NCBI GenBank assembly: GCA_016929715.1
Contig: JAFGIG010000005.1
Location: forward strand, 1 to 34,834
DNA from: Caldifarciminota bacterium
Lineage (GTDB): Bacteria; SDB-A
Length of the DNA: 34,834 nucleotides
Direction of reading: 5' to 3'
Numbering within the stretch: the first letter of the stretch is position 1; each line of letters opens with the position of its first letter. Below the pieces are notes generated by a model. That model ran no database searches and had not been told where the DNA came from. It saw nothing but the letters and a program-made list of their open reading frames with translations. Of this stretch, positions 25,623-34,258 are shown in pieces. The position numbers were made by a program, and so were the translations under genes.

Positions 25623-26132
25623 ATGGACGAGATTTTAACACAGAAATTCAAAGACGAAAAGCGAAGGCTTCTCTCTTTTATAACTATGAAAGTAGGAGAC
25701 GCTGATGAAGCCGAAGATATCCTTCAGGAAGTATTCGAATCGGCAATCCTGAATTTCAACACAATAAGATCCCTCGAAACCGTCACTTCCTGGCTGTTCT
25801 CCGTTGCGAAAAACAAAATTGCAGACTACTTTCGGGCTAAGAAAAGAGTAAATCTTGACATTGCCGAACTCGAAGACATTTTGCAGGATATGGATGCGAA
25901 GCCCATGGATGAAGTAAAAATAGCGGTTTTTACAGAAAAAGTCTCTCAAATAATATCCTCGATGCCCGAAAAACCAAAACAAGTGTTTATTATGCATGAA
26001 CTCGACTTATTGACTTTCAGGGAAATTTCAGAAATTACAGGGACGCCGATAAGCACCCTGCTATCGAGAAAAAAAGAAGCCATGGCATATCTTAAAAAGA
26101 AACTCAAAAATAAAAGGGAGGAATTGCTATGA
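25623..26132 (+). CDS. ECF-type RNA polymerase sigma factor
   Basis: 169 aa, the usual size. Region 2: DADEAEDILQEVFE (core binding) and TSWLFSVAKNKIADYFR (-10 recognition). Region 4: MPEKPKQVFIMHELDLLTFREISEITGTPISTLLSRKKEAM (helix-turn-helix for the -35), shown here by its ends MPEKPKQVF and STLLSRKKEAM. Directs transcription of an extracytoplasmic-stress or envelope regulon. Start ATG has AAAGGAG 6 nt before it. It overlaps by ATGA the following small membrane protein, the position where an anti-sigma factor often sits. A TATAAT at 25603-25608 lies very close to the start codon without a good -35, so the promoter is unclear; self-activation is possible. Confidence 0.92.
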   Translation: MDEILTQKFKDEKRRLLSFITMKVGDADEAEDILQEVFESAILNFNTIRSLETVTSWLFSVAKNKIADYFRAKKRVNLDIAELEDILQDMDAKPMDEVKIAVFTEKVSQIISSMPEKPKQVFIMHELDLLTFREISEITGTPISTLLSRKKEAMAYLKKKLKNKREELL

Positions 26133-26440
26133 TGATAAATATTTTCAAAAACAAAATACTTCTGGTCGCAGGCGGGATAGTTTTCGGAGTTCTTTTTGCT
26201 CTCTTTTTCGGTATTTTCGTAAAAATACTCTGGAACTGGCTCATGCCTGAATTGTTTTCACTGCCGAGGATATCATATTGGCAGGCATGGGGGCTTGTTT
26301 TGCTGTCACACATTTTTTTCAAAAACACAGAACACCGCTTCAGAAGCAATAATCGCGACAACAGAAAACCGGAAAATTTAAGGCAAAAGATAAGAGAGCA
26401 CATTCATGAGACGCACTCAGCAGAAGAGGCGCAGGCATAA
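26129..26440 (+). CDS. Small two-TM membrane protein coupled to the sigma factor
   Basis: 103 aa. ATG overlaps the sigma stop (ATGA); GGGAGG stands 7 nt before the first of two adjacent ATGs. A first TM helix (LLVAGGIVFGVLFALFFGIF, ~11-30), then the conserved-looking stretch LMPELFSLPRISYWQAWGL leading into a second hydrophobic segment (~50-63), then a basic/acidic cytoplasmic tail. From memory the LMPxLF-x-LPxISYWQA pattern recurs in small unannotated membrane proteins next to ECF sigma factors. A role as membrane modulator of the sigma factor is inferred from coupling; it lacks the zinc-binding anti-sigma (ZAS) motif. Confidence 0.8.
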   Translation: MMINIFKNKILLVAGGIVFGVLFALFFGIFVKILWNWLMPELFSLPRISYWQAWGLVLLSHIFFKNTEHRFRSNNRDNRKPENLRQKIREHIHETHSAEEAQA

Positions 26441-26466
26441 AAGAGGCGGCTCTGAGCCGCCTCTTT
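26440..26466. terminator. Strong bidirectional hairpin terminator
   Basis: Perfect inverted repeat: AAAGAGGCGGCTC (26440-26452), one central base, GAGCCGCCTCTTT (26454-26466). GC-rich core flanked by A3/T3, placed exactly between the convergent sigma-operon and serpin genes, so it can stop transcripts from both sides. Confidence 0.85.
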
Positions 26467-26473
26467 AGTAATT

Positions 26474-27712
26474 TCAAAAAGCTGTCGGATCGAGCAATCT
26501 GCCCATGAACAGCAAAAGACCGGTCTCTCTGTCCCGAATAGCATAGAGGAACGGGCGGTCAGCGTTGAATACTTTTCGTGAATGCTGAGCTGCAGATGTC
26601 CTCTCCATCACTACCGCTGTCGCAGCGGCGGCTTCAGTGCCTTCTTCATCAACGGCAATAAACGCCTGATGTATTACATAGCTTATGTAAAGGTCCTTGT
26701 CTCCGGTCATACCTGAAAAATCCGCCGCTCCGGCAATAAACGCCTCCGGCATTCCCATAATTTTGAGGACTTCGTTAAGGGTGAATTTGGATTCTATTTT
26801 GAACCTGGGAAAATATATTACTACCTCTGAATTAGTCAAGGAGCTCAGATACAAATCCGTTCTGTCAAAATCCAAAGCTCTCTCAAAATCTTCAAATTTA
26901 GTTTTAGGTAAAAATGCCACCATTGAAAGATTTCCGCCTCTATAGGGCATTTCAAGGACCTGCACTTCTTCGTCCTCATAGTAACCGAATCTGGCTTCGG
27001 AATTATCAAGAAACATCATGTCTGTTTCCACAGTTTTGTCTTCCGACAAATAAAAAGGCGCTTTCGCTGTTTTCTCGGCGTCAAAAGTGTATTGCCATGT
27101 CCCTTTGAAATATATCGCGTTTGTCAGGACAAGCGTAGTCAAGGGATTTATCTGACCGGGTGACAAAAGATCTTTAATTTTTCCTTCAGTTTTTTCTTCG
27201 ACCCAGAAATTTATCTTGTTTCTCGAGCCTTCGGGATCGTTTACAAAATCGAGATTGACAGCTCTGCCGTAATAATATTTTTCGACATCCGCTATATAAT
27301 CTCCGAGGAAAGGATAACCGTTTTGGGTCCATAAGGCGTTCGCGGTCGAAAGAGATAGGTCGAGACGGGTAGAATTGATTTTATCGAGAAGAGATAAGTA
27401 TCCGTATCTCGTCAAGGAAATATCAAATCCAAGGTCCAAGACATTACGCATTTGTTCGGCGGTCGAACCCCTAGCTCCTTCATAAGTCATAGTCAGCGCA
27501 TCGTGGACGCTGAAAGGAGACATGATTATATTTCCGCTTGTTTCTTTTGAGGCAGTCAGATAAAAATCGAATGAAAAGTCGTTTACACTCTTTACGACAG
27601 CGCCTCCGTAAAAAGGCAGAGAAATGGAAAACAGATCCGAGCCGGCTGACACAGACGGCAATACCAAAAATAATAAAAACACAGGACCGCAATTTATAAA
27701 TCCTCTTAGCAT
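26474..27712 (-). CDS. Secreted serpin (serine/cysteine protease inhibitor)
   Basis: 412 aa. Signal peptide MLRGFINCGPVFLLFLVLPSVSAG; start ATG has AAAGGAGG 5 nt upstream. Full-length serpin fold: SPFSVHDALTMTYEGARGST (strand/helix hD region near the start), TLVLTNAIYFKGTW (s3A, the family's most conserved stretch), and C-terminal ADRPFLYAIRD with a LLFMGRLLDP ending. The hinge of the reactive loop is EEGTEAAAATA, with small residues at P12-P9 and Thr at P8, so it should insert and inhibit. Counting from P15 Gly places P1 at Thr with Arg at P2 (MERT-SAAQ); P1 Arg is possible if the loop is one residue shorter. Acts in periplasm or outside the cell. Divergent from a secreted metalloprotease gene, 125 bp away. 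Confidence 0.95.
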   Translation of the reverse strand: MLRGFINCGPVFLLFLVLPSVSAGSDLFSISLPFYGGAVVKSVNDFSFDFYLTASKETSGNIIMSPFSVHDALTMTYEGARGSTAEQMRNVLDLGFDISLTRYGYLSLLDKINSTRLDLSLSTANALWTQNGYPFLGDYIADVEKYYYGRAVNLDFVNDPEGSRNKINFWVEEKTEGKIKDLLSPGQINPLTTLVLTNAIYFKGTWQYTFDAEKTAKAPFYLSEDKTVETDMMFLDNSEARFGYYEDEEVQVLEMPYRGGNLSMVAFLPKTKFEDFERALDFDRTDLYLSSLTNSEVVIYFPRFKIESKFTLNEVLKIMGMPEAFIAGAADFSGMTGDKDLYISYVIHQAFIAVDEEGTEAAAATAVVMERTSAAQHSRKVFNADRPFLYAIRDRETGLLLFMGRLLDPTAF

Positions 27713-27787
27713 AAAAACCTCCTTTTCATAATATTTTACACTATTTTCTAAAACATTATTCCCTGTTTTTTAACATTCCCTGCGCTG

Positions 27788-27816
27788 TGGACTTATAAAA
27801 CTTTCAGGAATAGAAT
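27788..27816 (+). promoter_or_regulatory. Candidate promoter of the HELQH metalloprotease gene
   Basis: TGGACT (27788-27793), 17-nt spacer, TAGAAT (27811-27816), in the 125-bp divergent spacer with the serpin gene. The -10 is the same hexamer as in front of the ABC exporter. Confidence 0.4.
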
Positions 27817-27837
27817 ATACTTAAAAAAGGCGGTTCA

Positions 27838-29508
27838 ATGCATATTTTCTTCGTATTGTTGATTTTTGCGGCAGATGCCGGTTTTTTCCCGGAAGAAAGA
27901 GGTCTCTGTTTCACTCCTTCTGTCAAACTCACTCTTCTTAATGTCAACTGGAATTCGGTCCGCGAAGAAAACGCGAGAATCCGGCGTTCCCTGTCAAGCG
28001 AATACGTCTTTGACAGAGTCGCTGTTGGAGACACAAAGACATTTTGGTCATGGAATCTTTCTGTAATGCCCCCTCAGTGGATTCAAGTTCCCGCGACCTG
28101 CAGGGCTGTGGGCGACTCCTGTTATATTTTCGTCGCTGACGACCAATGGAACGTCCACATGACGCAGGAAAACGTGGACACAGTCCTTTTGCATTTCGAA
28201 CATCACACTCCGGCATATCCGACAAAAGGAATAGTTCAGCTCGATGTCGAACACTTCGGCGAGATTCCCGACGAAATAGACAACGACCGGCACGTCTATA
28301 TTTTTTACTCGGCTCTAGGAAGCTACAACGGCATAGCTTTTGACGGATATTTTTCTGCTTACAACCAGATGACCGATTCTCTGGCGCAGATCTATGGAGC
28401 TCATTCCAACGAAGTAGAAATGTTCTATATGACGTGCCATCCTCTTCCTCCGGCAGCTCCTCAGAGGCTTTCGGTCCTCGCCCACGAACTTCAGCACATG
28501 ATCCACTGGAACGCCGATGAAGACGAGGAAATATGGGTTGACGAAGGATGTGCTGAAGTCGCGATGTGGCTCTACGGTCTGCCTGATGAAATTTCAGGTT
28601 TTCCCTCGAATCCCGACAACAATCTTCTTAACTGGGGTCAGCAGTGGAGCGATTACATTCAGACATATCTTTTCATGATGTTCGTCATGGAACATTACGG
28701 AGGAGCTCAGACCTTAAAAAACATAGTGTCCGACACTCTGAATTCCGTTTCCGGCATTGAAAACGCCCTCTCTTATTCCGGATATCCGGGGACGGATTTC
28801 AACTCGCTTTTCACGGACTGGACGGTTGCCAACTTCCTCGATGACACTATATACTGCGGCGGAAAATTCGGTTATTTTCTCCTCGATATTCCGCCTTTTG
28901 CCAGGACATACCACTCAAGTTATCCCGTCAACGCCGCGGGAAAAACTGTAGACCCTTGGGGAACAGACTATATCCTCTTTTCTGGAGGAAATGAACTGAC
29001 ATATGTTTTCGACGGAGCCGACAATACTGCCTTCGGCATCGGCGTCGTCCTTATTTCAAATGAAACCGACTCTGTTTTTTTCCCCGAACCGGACAGCAAT
29101 AATTCGTTTGAACTTTATCTCGGAGAATTCGGCTCTCAGTTTGACAATGTTTTAGTCTCCGTTTCAAGAACCTGTTCTTTGGGTTCAAATAGTTATTCTT
29201 ATTGGGCTGATGTCTCTACAGGCGTCGAAATCTATCCCGTTTCGGATGACTTTTTCTTTTTTTCTTCTTTTTTCGACCTCTTTTCTTCTCATTTGAAAAT
29301 TAATTTTTCTTTCGGAAAAACAGGCAGTTTGTCCTTAAAAGTTTATGACTGCTCAGGAAGGGAAATCGCGCAAAAAGAGCATCTTGTTTCTGATCCCGGA
29401 GAAGTTTCTGTCCAAATGTTTCTGCCGGAAATACCGCAGGGGATGTATTTTCTATGGGTAAATTTCTCAGGATGTCTTAAAAAGGATAATTTTGCAGTAT
29501 TCAGATAA
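27838..29508 (+). CDS. Secreted zinc metalloprotease (HELQH) with T9SS-like C-terminal sorting tail
   Basis: 556 aa. Short signal peptide (MHIFFVLLIFAADAG). A propeptide-like region precedes a gluzincin-type catalytic domain: HELQH at 216-220, with catalytic Glu217, followed by EIWVDEG at 231-237 that can supply the third zinc ligand (Glu236). The HExxH...W(V/L)DEG layout resembles the M30/hyicolysin and M6-like peptidases. The last ~85 residues (from ~470; for example GSLSLKVYDCSGREIAQKEH, PQGMYFLWVNFSG) match the shape of T9SS type A sorting domains: strands with a D-x-x-GR-E turn and a G-x-Y-F-L ending. So it is probably exported through the outer membrane and anchored or released there. 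A GGCGG site stands 4 nt before the ATG. Confidence 0.88.
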   Translation: MHIFFVLLIFAADAGFFPEERGLCFTPSVKLTLLNVNWNSVREENARIRRSLSSEYVFDRVAVGDTKTFWSWNLSVMPPQWIQVPATCRAVGDSCYIFVADDQWNVHMTQENVDTVLLHFEHHTPAYPTKGIVQLDVEHFGEIPDEIDNDRHVYIFYSALGSYNGIAFDGYFSAYNQMTDSLAQIYGAHSNEVEMFYMTCHPLPPAAPQRLSVLAHELQHMIHWNADEDEEIWVDEGCAEVAMWLYGLPDEISGFPSNPDNNLLNWGQQWSDYIQTYLFMMFVMEHYGGAQTLKNIVSDTLNSVSGIENALSYSGYPGTDFNSLFTDWTVANFLDDTIYCGGKFGYFLLDIPPFARTYHSSYPVNAAGKTVDPWGTDYILFSGGNELTYVFDGADNTAFGIGVVLISNETDSVFFPEPDSNNSFELYLGEFGSQFDNVLVSVSRTCSLGSNSYSYWADVSTGVEIYPVSDDFFFFSSFFDLFSSHLKINFSFGKTGSLSLKVYDCSGREIAQKEHLVSDPGEVSVQMFLPEIPQGMYFLWVNFSGCLKKDNFAVFR

Positions 29509-29509
29509 T

Positions 29510-29537
29510 TTGACAGTAGTCTCAAATAGCATATAAC
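29510..29537 (+). promoter_or_regulatory. Candidate promoter of the small membrane protein / propeller genes
   Basis: TTGACA (29510-29515, perfect -35), 16-nt spacer, TATAAC (29532-29537), directly after the metalloprotease stop codon. Confidence 0.5.
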
Positions 29538-29577
29538 ATAATAAACCGTGTTTTTTTGACATTGTTAAGGAGAAAAT

Positions 29578-29808
29578 ATGAGATTCATCTTTCCCTCGAT
29601 TATGGTCGCATATGGAATTTTTCATTTGCTTTCTATCTTCGTGAAATACCCGGGATTTCTTGGCTACCTCTTCGACTCTGATAAAATTCTCGGAATATTC
29701 TATTTTTTTCCCGATAAAATCAGAAGACCTCTGAGTAAAATTGTCATAGGATTGTGCTCAATCGCCCTCGGAATTGTACTTTTCGTAATCCTGTCAAGAT
29801 CTCCTTAA
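29578..29808 (+). CDS. Small two-TM membrane protein, unknown function
   Basis: 76 aa; ATG preceded by AAGGAG with 6-nt spacing. Two hydrophobic segments (about residues 4-22 and 54-72) joined by a short polar loop with the KYPGFLGYLFDSDKILGIF region and a basic DKIRRPLSK stretch before the second helix. It has a proper ribosome binding site and a promoter, so I take it as a real gene. No family recognised. The next gene starts 51 bp later and is probably cotranscribed. Confidence 0.6.
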   Translation: MRFIFPSIMVAYGIFHLLSIFVKYPGFLGYLFDSDKILGIFYFFPDKIRRPLSKIVIGLCSIALGIVLFVILSRSP

Positions 29809-29859
29809 ATGTATATCAGTTACGATAAATTAAAGTTTTCAAGCTTAAGGAGGAAATCA

Positions 29860-31557
29860 ATGAAAATTCACGCTGTTTGGACTTTTTTGCTCTTTGCGGC
29901 TTTTACTGCGCTGGAATCTTCAAGCCATGACTTTGCATCAGAAATCCAAATTTTACCCTCGGGCTGTATTTACAAGATCACAGAAGGCAACTCTTATCAA
30001 TTTCCCGAGACTTACTCAAATTCCGGCACATATATTCACAATCCTTATTCAGGAATCATTTGGCACTACAGTGTCGCCAGCGGACTAACCGGCAAAAACA
30101 CTTCAATAGGCAACTCAGCCGACCAGGTCTTCGCGGGAACATGGTATGGCGGATCAAAAATGTTCACAGGCACCGGCGGTTTTGGCACTCCAGTATGGGA
30201 AACTCCCCAGCCATCCGTCGGCGCCAATGAATACTGGCGTAACTGGGCTTCGAGGTCTGTTTCTTCAGCGTCTTCCGACTTGTTTTACTCCCTTTCGGCT
30301 TGGGAGGTCTGGGATGACATGGGAACTCCCGGCGCTACAGGCGACGACACTCTTATATCCAAAAATTTTCAGGTCTCCAGATACTCTCATTCTTCATCAG
30401 TTCCGATTTGGACATGGGACGGAACAGGATATTTCCTCCAGGCATCGGTCGACGAACCTGGGAAAACAGCTATATCAGGAGACGGATCCGTTTTAGCGGT
30501 TACAGGACTCATTGACGGCCATCTTGCGGTCATGTTTTTCAGCGACACTTCCTCTGCACCGGTTATGATATATGAAAACCCCGGCATCGCGTATTCCGCA
30601 AGACAGGTGCGCCTGACATCAGACGGATCAACTTGTATTTTCAGTTGCGGTGCAAATTTATACAGGGTCGAAGTTGCGACGGGAAACCTCGCCGGAACTC
30701 ACAGTCTCGGCGCATCCACAGACTGTTTCGGCGTTTCCGGAGACGGATCTATCGTCTCCTACGGTTTCACTTCGGCGTATATCGCGCAGTGGAACGGAAC
30801 AAATTACGGCATAATCCATTCATTTCCTGTCTCGAGTTACTATGCCGGGTCGGCTGTAGTCAGTCAAAACGGAAACTATGCATATTTCGGATTTTATAGA
30901 AACGACTATCTCACGAATAGAATATACTGTTATGACCTGACTCAGAGCGCCATAATCATGACATACAATTATCCCATAGGGAGCGGAACGAATCAGGACA
31001 TTATCTCATGGCTCGACTGCTCTGACGACGGCAGGTGGCTCGCAGCCGGTTCGTGGGGTTGCCAAACAGGCGGAGGTCCCGAAATTCAGGTTTTCGACAA
31101 CACTAAACCGACATCGCCGGTTTTCACGATAGATACTCCGGGCTCTGTTTTTCATGTGGATATATCTCCCGACGGCCAGTATATATCCAGCACGGGAAAG
31201 CATGTCCACGCCAACACCATGGGCTCGGGAATAGACCTCTATTTCGCCGAAATCGATATTTTGAATGTTGAAGAAGAAAACAACAGCGCTATCGGAAACA
31301 ACGGCTCCGAAAATATATGCGCGGTGAGGACTGCCGGCGGAATGGTTAAGCTATCTTTCAGCCTGCCTTTTGAATCTTTTGTCACTCTTGATATTTTCGA
31401 TGCGGCAGGCAGATCGCTCGGATCATATATTAACGCTGAACTTATCTCCGGAAATCACGAAATACAATTAAGACTTGATGTTTCCGACGGCGTCTATTTC
31501 TATGAGCTTAAAACCGGGGAAACTTTTTCCAGGGGTAAATTCTTTTTAGCAAAATAA
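29860..31557 (+). CDS. Secreted beta-propeller protein with T9SS-like sorting tail
   Basis: 565 aa from ATG 29860, which has AAGGAGG 6 nt upstream; an in-frame ATG at 29809 has no such site and would put 17 residues before the signal peptide. Signal peptide MKIHAVWTFLLFAAFTALES. Residues ~200-480 contain about six WD40/YVTN-like blades, each opening with a D-G turn (SGDGSVLAVTG, SDGSTCIFSCG, GDGSIVSYGF, DDGRWLAAGS, PDGQYISSTG). The C-terminal ~80 residues (MVKLSFSLPFESFVTLDIFD, AAGRSLGS, GVYFYELKTGE) have the T9SS type A sorting layout. Probably a surface or secreted binding protein; ligand unknown. Ends just before a strong hairpin. Confidence 0.82.
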   Translation: MKIHAVWTFLLFAAFTALESSSHDFASEIQILPSGCIYKITEGNSYQFPETYSNSGTYIHNPYSGIIWHYSVASGLTGKNTSIGNSADQVFAGTWYGGSKMFTGTGGFGTPVWETPQPSVGANEYWRNWASRSVSSASSDLFYSLSAWEVWDDMGTPGATGDDTLISKNFQVSRYSHSSSVPIWTWDGTGYFLQASVDEPGKTAISGDGSVLAVTGLIDGHLAVMFFSDTSSAPVMIYENPGIAYSARQVRLTSDGSTCIFSCGANLYRVEVATGNLAGTHSLGASTDCFGVSGDGSIVSYGFTSAYIAQWNGTNYGIIHSFPVSSYYAGSAVVSQNGNYAYFGFYRNDYLTNRIYCYDLTQSAIIMTYNYPIGSGTNQDIISWLDCSDDGRWLAAGSWGCQTGGGPEIQVFDNTKPTSPVFTIDTPGSVFHVDISPDGQYISSTGKHVHANTMGSGIDLYFAEIDILNVEEENNSAIGNNGSENICAVRTAGGMVKLSFSLPFESFVTLDIFDAAGRSLGSYINAELISGNHEIQLRLDVSDGVYFYELKTGETFSRGKFFLAK

Positions 31558-31566
31558 TCTGACAAA

Positions 31567-31592
31567 ATCGCCGGGGATTTTTCCCCGGCGAT
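31567..31592. terminator. Hairpin terminator between convergent genes
   Basis: Perfect inverted repeat ATCGCCGGGGA (31567-31577), loop TTTT, TCCCCGGCGAT (31582-31592), located between the stop codons at 31557 (+) and 31604 (-). Very stable stem; there is only a short T-run on the minus-strand exit side. Confidence 0.75.
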
Positions 31593-31603
31593 ATGGTTAA
31601 TTG

Positions 31604-34216
31604 TCACTTTATGAGCGTTATTCTCTGCGAATAATATTTTTCTCCGTCGTCTATGCCTATGAAATAACTCCCGGGGGCGAGCTCTTTGCCTTCTATTCTC
31701 AGAACGTGAATTCCCTCCGTCAAAATTCCTTCGTGAATCTTCTCGACCTTTCTGCCGTTGATGTCGAATAGGCTGACCCGGACGTCAGCGCTCTTCTTTA
31801 TCTCGAACCTCAACTCCGTGAAATCCTCAAAAGGCTCGGGGGAAACCATCTTTATTATGACATTCCTTTCAGGTGCAACTGCATTTTCCTCGACGCCGGA
31901 AACTGAAATATCCACTTTGAACATGGAAACTCCGTGAGTCCCTGAAACTAAAAATCTCTGCGCGTCGTGTATATCTATGTCGAAAACGGGGCACATCGGG
32001 TGATTCCCGACCGCCATCCATGTGACTCCGTTGTCGTTTGTGTAATACAATCCGAAATCAGTTCCAGCGTATAACCTGCCCGGTATCTGCGGGTCCGGTA
32101 AAATATCGTTTACGGGTATATCTCCGAGGTTTCCGCTTATGTCTGACCATGTCGCTCCGTAGTCTTCCGTGTAAAATATATGCGGCAGATGTTCTCCGAT
32201 TTTGTATCCTGAAAACGATACATAGGCTTTTGCGCCGTCAGAATGATGCGGGGTCACTCTCGTGCACCACCTGTCGGGAAGGTTTTGTGAGACCATCGTC
32301 CAGCTTGTCCCCCCGTTTGTTGTCACCCAGACTCTGCTGTCGTCGGTTCCTGCCCAAATAACAGAAGAATTGACCGGAGACTGGCATATCGTGGTTATTG
32401 TCCCGTAAGTCAGATTTCCTCCGCCTGCCCCGCCCGTCAGGTCCGGACTTATGGCATTCCAGGAGGAACCGCCGTTTGTAGTCTTCCAAACTCTCTGCGC
32501 TCCGTAGAATAATACTTGACTGTTGTGAGGACTCATCACGACCGGGGTGCACCAGTTGGTTCTCTCACCGTGTGTGTAATTGTCAAAAATTATGTCCCAT
32601 GAATTTCCGCAATTAGTTGATTTTCCGAGATAACCGTATTGAGCTTCGACATAGAGAACATTTGAATTAGTGAAATCGACATTGCAGTAGAATCCGTCGC
32701 CGTAAAACAGAACATCCCAATCGTCTATGTTTCCCGTCAATGTCCTCGGCGAACTGTTGTCCTGAGTGCCGCCATAAAGCCTCTGGGGTGTTAGTTTGTC
32801 TATTGTTATCGCGTAAAACTGGGTTATCGGCATATTGACGCACATCCTCCAGCTTGTCCCTCCGTTGGTGGACACATAGAACCCGCCGTCGTTTCCTTCG
32901 ACAATAAAGGACGGATTTGAGGGCGATATATACATAGCGTGATGATCGACGTGCATCACATCGCCTATTGTGCTGAAGTTCCTGCCTCCGTCGGTGCTCC
33001 TCCAAAGAGAGACATCTCCTATATAGACGATGTCAGGATTAGTCGGGTTTATCCAGATCTGGCCGAAATACCAGCCGAAACTCGAAAAAGACGAAGGGCT
33101 CGGGTTGACGAGCCTCGATTCCCAGGTGGCTCCTCCGTCTGTCGTTCTCCATACACCGAGAAAGTTGCCGGGGTGGTTGACGTAACTTGCATATACCGTC
33201 TGGGGGCTGGAAGGAGAAATAGCAAGACCAATTCTGCCGTTAGTTGGAGAATCCGCGGGTAAGCCGTTTGTCAGCTTTGTCCATGTATTCCCGCCGTCTG
33301 TAGATTTCCAGATACCTGTCCCCATACCGCCGACGTTTCTGAAATCCGGCTTTCTTATTCTCTGCCACATAGCGGCATACAGCACATCCGGATTCTGCAC
33401 GTCGAGTGCGACATCAATACAGCCGGTCGTGTCGTTTACGAAAAGCTTTCTCTCCCAAGTTGTTCCGCCGTCAGTGCTCCTGTATAATCCTCTTTCGGAA
33501 TTGACGCCGAAAAGCGAACCCATCGCCGCGACATAGATCCTGTTCGAATCCACGGGGCTGATCCTTATCCTCCCTATATGTCTTGAATATTCGAGCCCGA
33601 GAAATTCCCATGTCAGTCCGCCGTCATTGCTCCTGTAAAGACCCGTCCCCTCGTATGAATCTCCGCTCGAATTCGCCTCTCCGGTGCCGAAATATATTTT
33701 CTGAGAGTTCTGCGGATCAAGCGCCAGATCACCCACTGAAAGGCTCGGCACGTCTTCTGATATGAACTGCCAAGTGTAACCGCAGTCGGTAGATTTCAAT
33801 ATCCCGCCGAGAGCCGCCCCGGCGTAGATAATGTTGTTGTCAGAGGGATGAACCGCGACAGCCGTTATCCTGCCCCCGACATTCGTGGGTCCGGCCTGGT
33901 TGACCGTGAAATAATCAGAGTTCGAAGTAGCTTGTCTCAAAGATACTGCCCGATCTAGCGCGGCAGTGTAGCTTTCAAAAGGGACTTCATCATAGGGATA
34001 AGCTCTTGACAAGCTAAACCACTCCGTCGGTTTCTTGCTCGTGTCGCCGCCCCTCATTTTAGTCTTGTATTCGACAAATCTTTCGCGCGTGCTCTCGACA
34101 ACCTGATTTTGCGATGTTTTGTCGCCGTAAAAAAAGCGTTTACCGAAAAACAACACCGCCAGTATTACAGTGAAAATAACCGCAAGTATAAAAAGCAGAC
34201 TGCTTGTTTTTTTCAT
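31604..34216 (-). CDS. Secreted sortilin-like Asp-box (BNR) propeller protein with T9SS-like sorting tail
   Basis: 870 aa. ATG with GAGAGGAG a few bases upstream. N-terminal hydrophobic segment (~7-24) after KK acts as signal or anchor. The body holds 12 Asp-box motifs (S/T-x-D/N-x-G-x-T/S-W), for example STDGGTTW, STDGGNTW, TTDGGATW and STNGGTSW, spaced through residues ~135-740; this is typical of double seven-bladed propellers of the VPS10/sortilin and xyloglucanase-like group. GPTNVGGRITAVAVHPSD begins the domain. The last ~85 residues (RVSLFDINGRKVEKIHEG, LAPGSYFIGIDDG) form a T9SS type A-like sorting domain. No glycosidase catalytic residues could be assigned, so binding or an unknown enzymatic role is possible. 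Confidence 0.9.
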   Translation of the reverse strand: MKKTSSLLFILAVIFTVILAVLFFGKRFFYGDKTSQNQVVESTRERFVEYKTKMRGGDTSKKPTEWFSLSRAYPYDEVPFESYTAALDRAVSLRQATSNSDYFTVNQAGPTNVGGRITAVAVHPSDNNIIYAGAALGGILKSTDCGYTWQFISEDVPSLSVGDLALDPQNSQKIYFGTGEANSSGDSYEGTGLYRSNDGGLTWEFLGLEYSRHIGRIRISPVDSNRIYVAAMGSLFGVNSERGLYRSTDGGTTWERKLFVNDTTGCIDVALDVQNPDVLYAAMWQRIRKPDFRNVGGMGTGIWKSTDGGNTWTKLTNGLPADSPTNGRIGLAISPSSPQTVYASYVNHPGNFLGVWRTTDGGATWESRLVNPSPSSFSSFGWYFGQIWINPTNPDIVYIGDVSLWRSTDGGRNFSTIGDVMHVDHHAMYISPSNPSFIVEGNDGGFYVSTNGGTSWRMCVNMPITQFYAITIDKLTPQRLYGGTQDNSSPRTLTGNIDDWDVLFYGDGFYCNVDFTNSNVLYVEAQYGYLGKSTNCGNSWDIIFDNYTHGERTNWCTPVVMSPHNSQVLFYGAQRVWKTTNGGSSWNAISPDLTGGAGGGNLTYGTITTICQSPVNSSVIWAGTDDSRVWVTTNGGTSWTMVSQNLPDRWCTRVTPHHSDGAKAYVSFSGYKIGEHLPHIFYTEDYGATWSDISGNLGDIPVNDILPDPQIPGRLYAGTDFGLYYTNDNGVTWMAVGNHPMCPVFDIDIHDAQRFLVSGTHGVSMFKVDISVSGVEENAVAPERNVIIKMVSPEPFEDFTELRFEIKKSADVRVSLFDINGRKVEKIHEGILTEGIHVLRIEGKELAPGSYFIGIDDGEKYYSQRITLIK

Positions 34217-34258
34217 TTTCTCCTCTCTTTCAATTTTTATTGCTGAACCGGATTTTTA

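Noticed and set aside
25555-25641. Longer N-terminus of the secreted OB-fold-like protein
   Set aside because: It would overlap the divergent sigma gene and place 29 residues before the signal peptide; AAGGAGG supports the ATG at 25554.
29809-29859. Earlier in-frame ATG of the propeller protein
   Set aside because: No Shine-Dalgarno there, whereas AAGGAGG precedes the ATG at 29860 and the signal peptide starts there.
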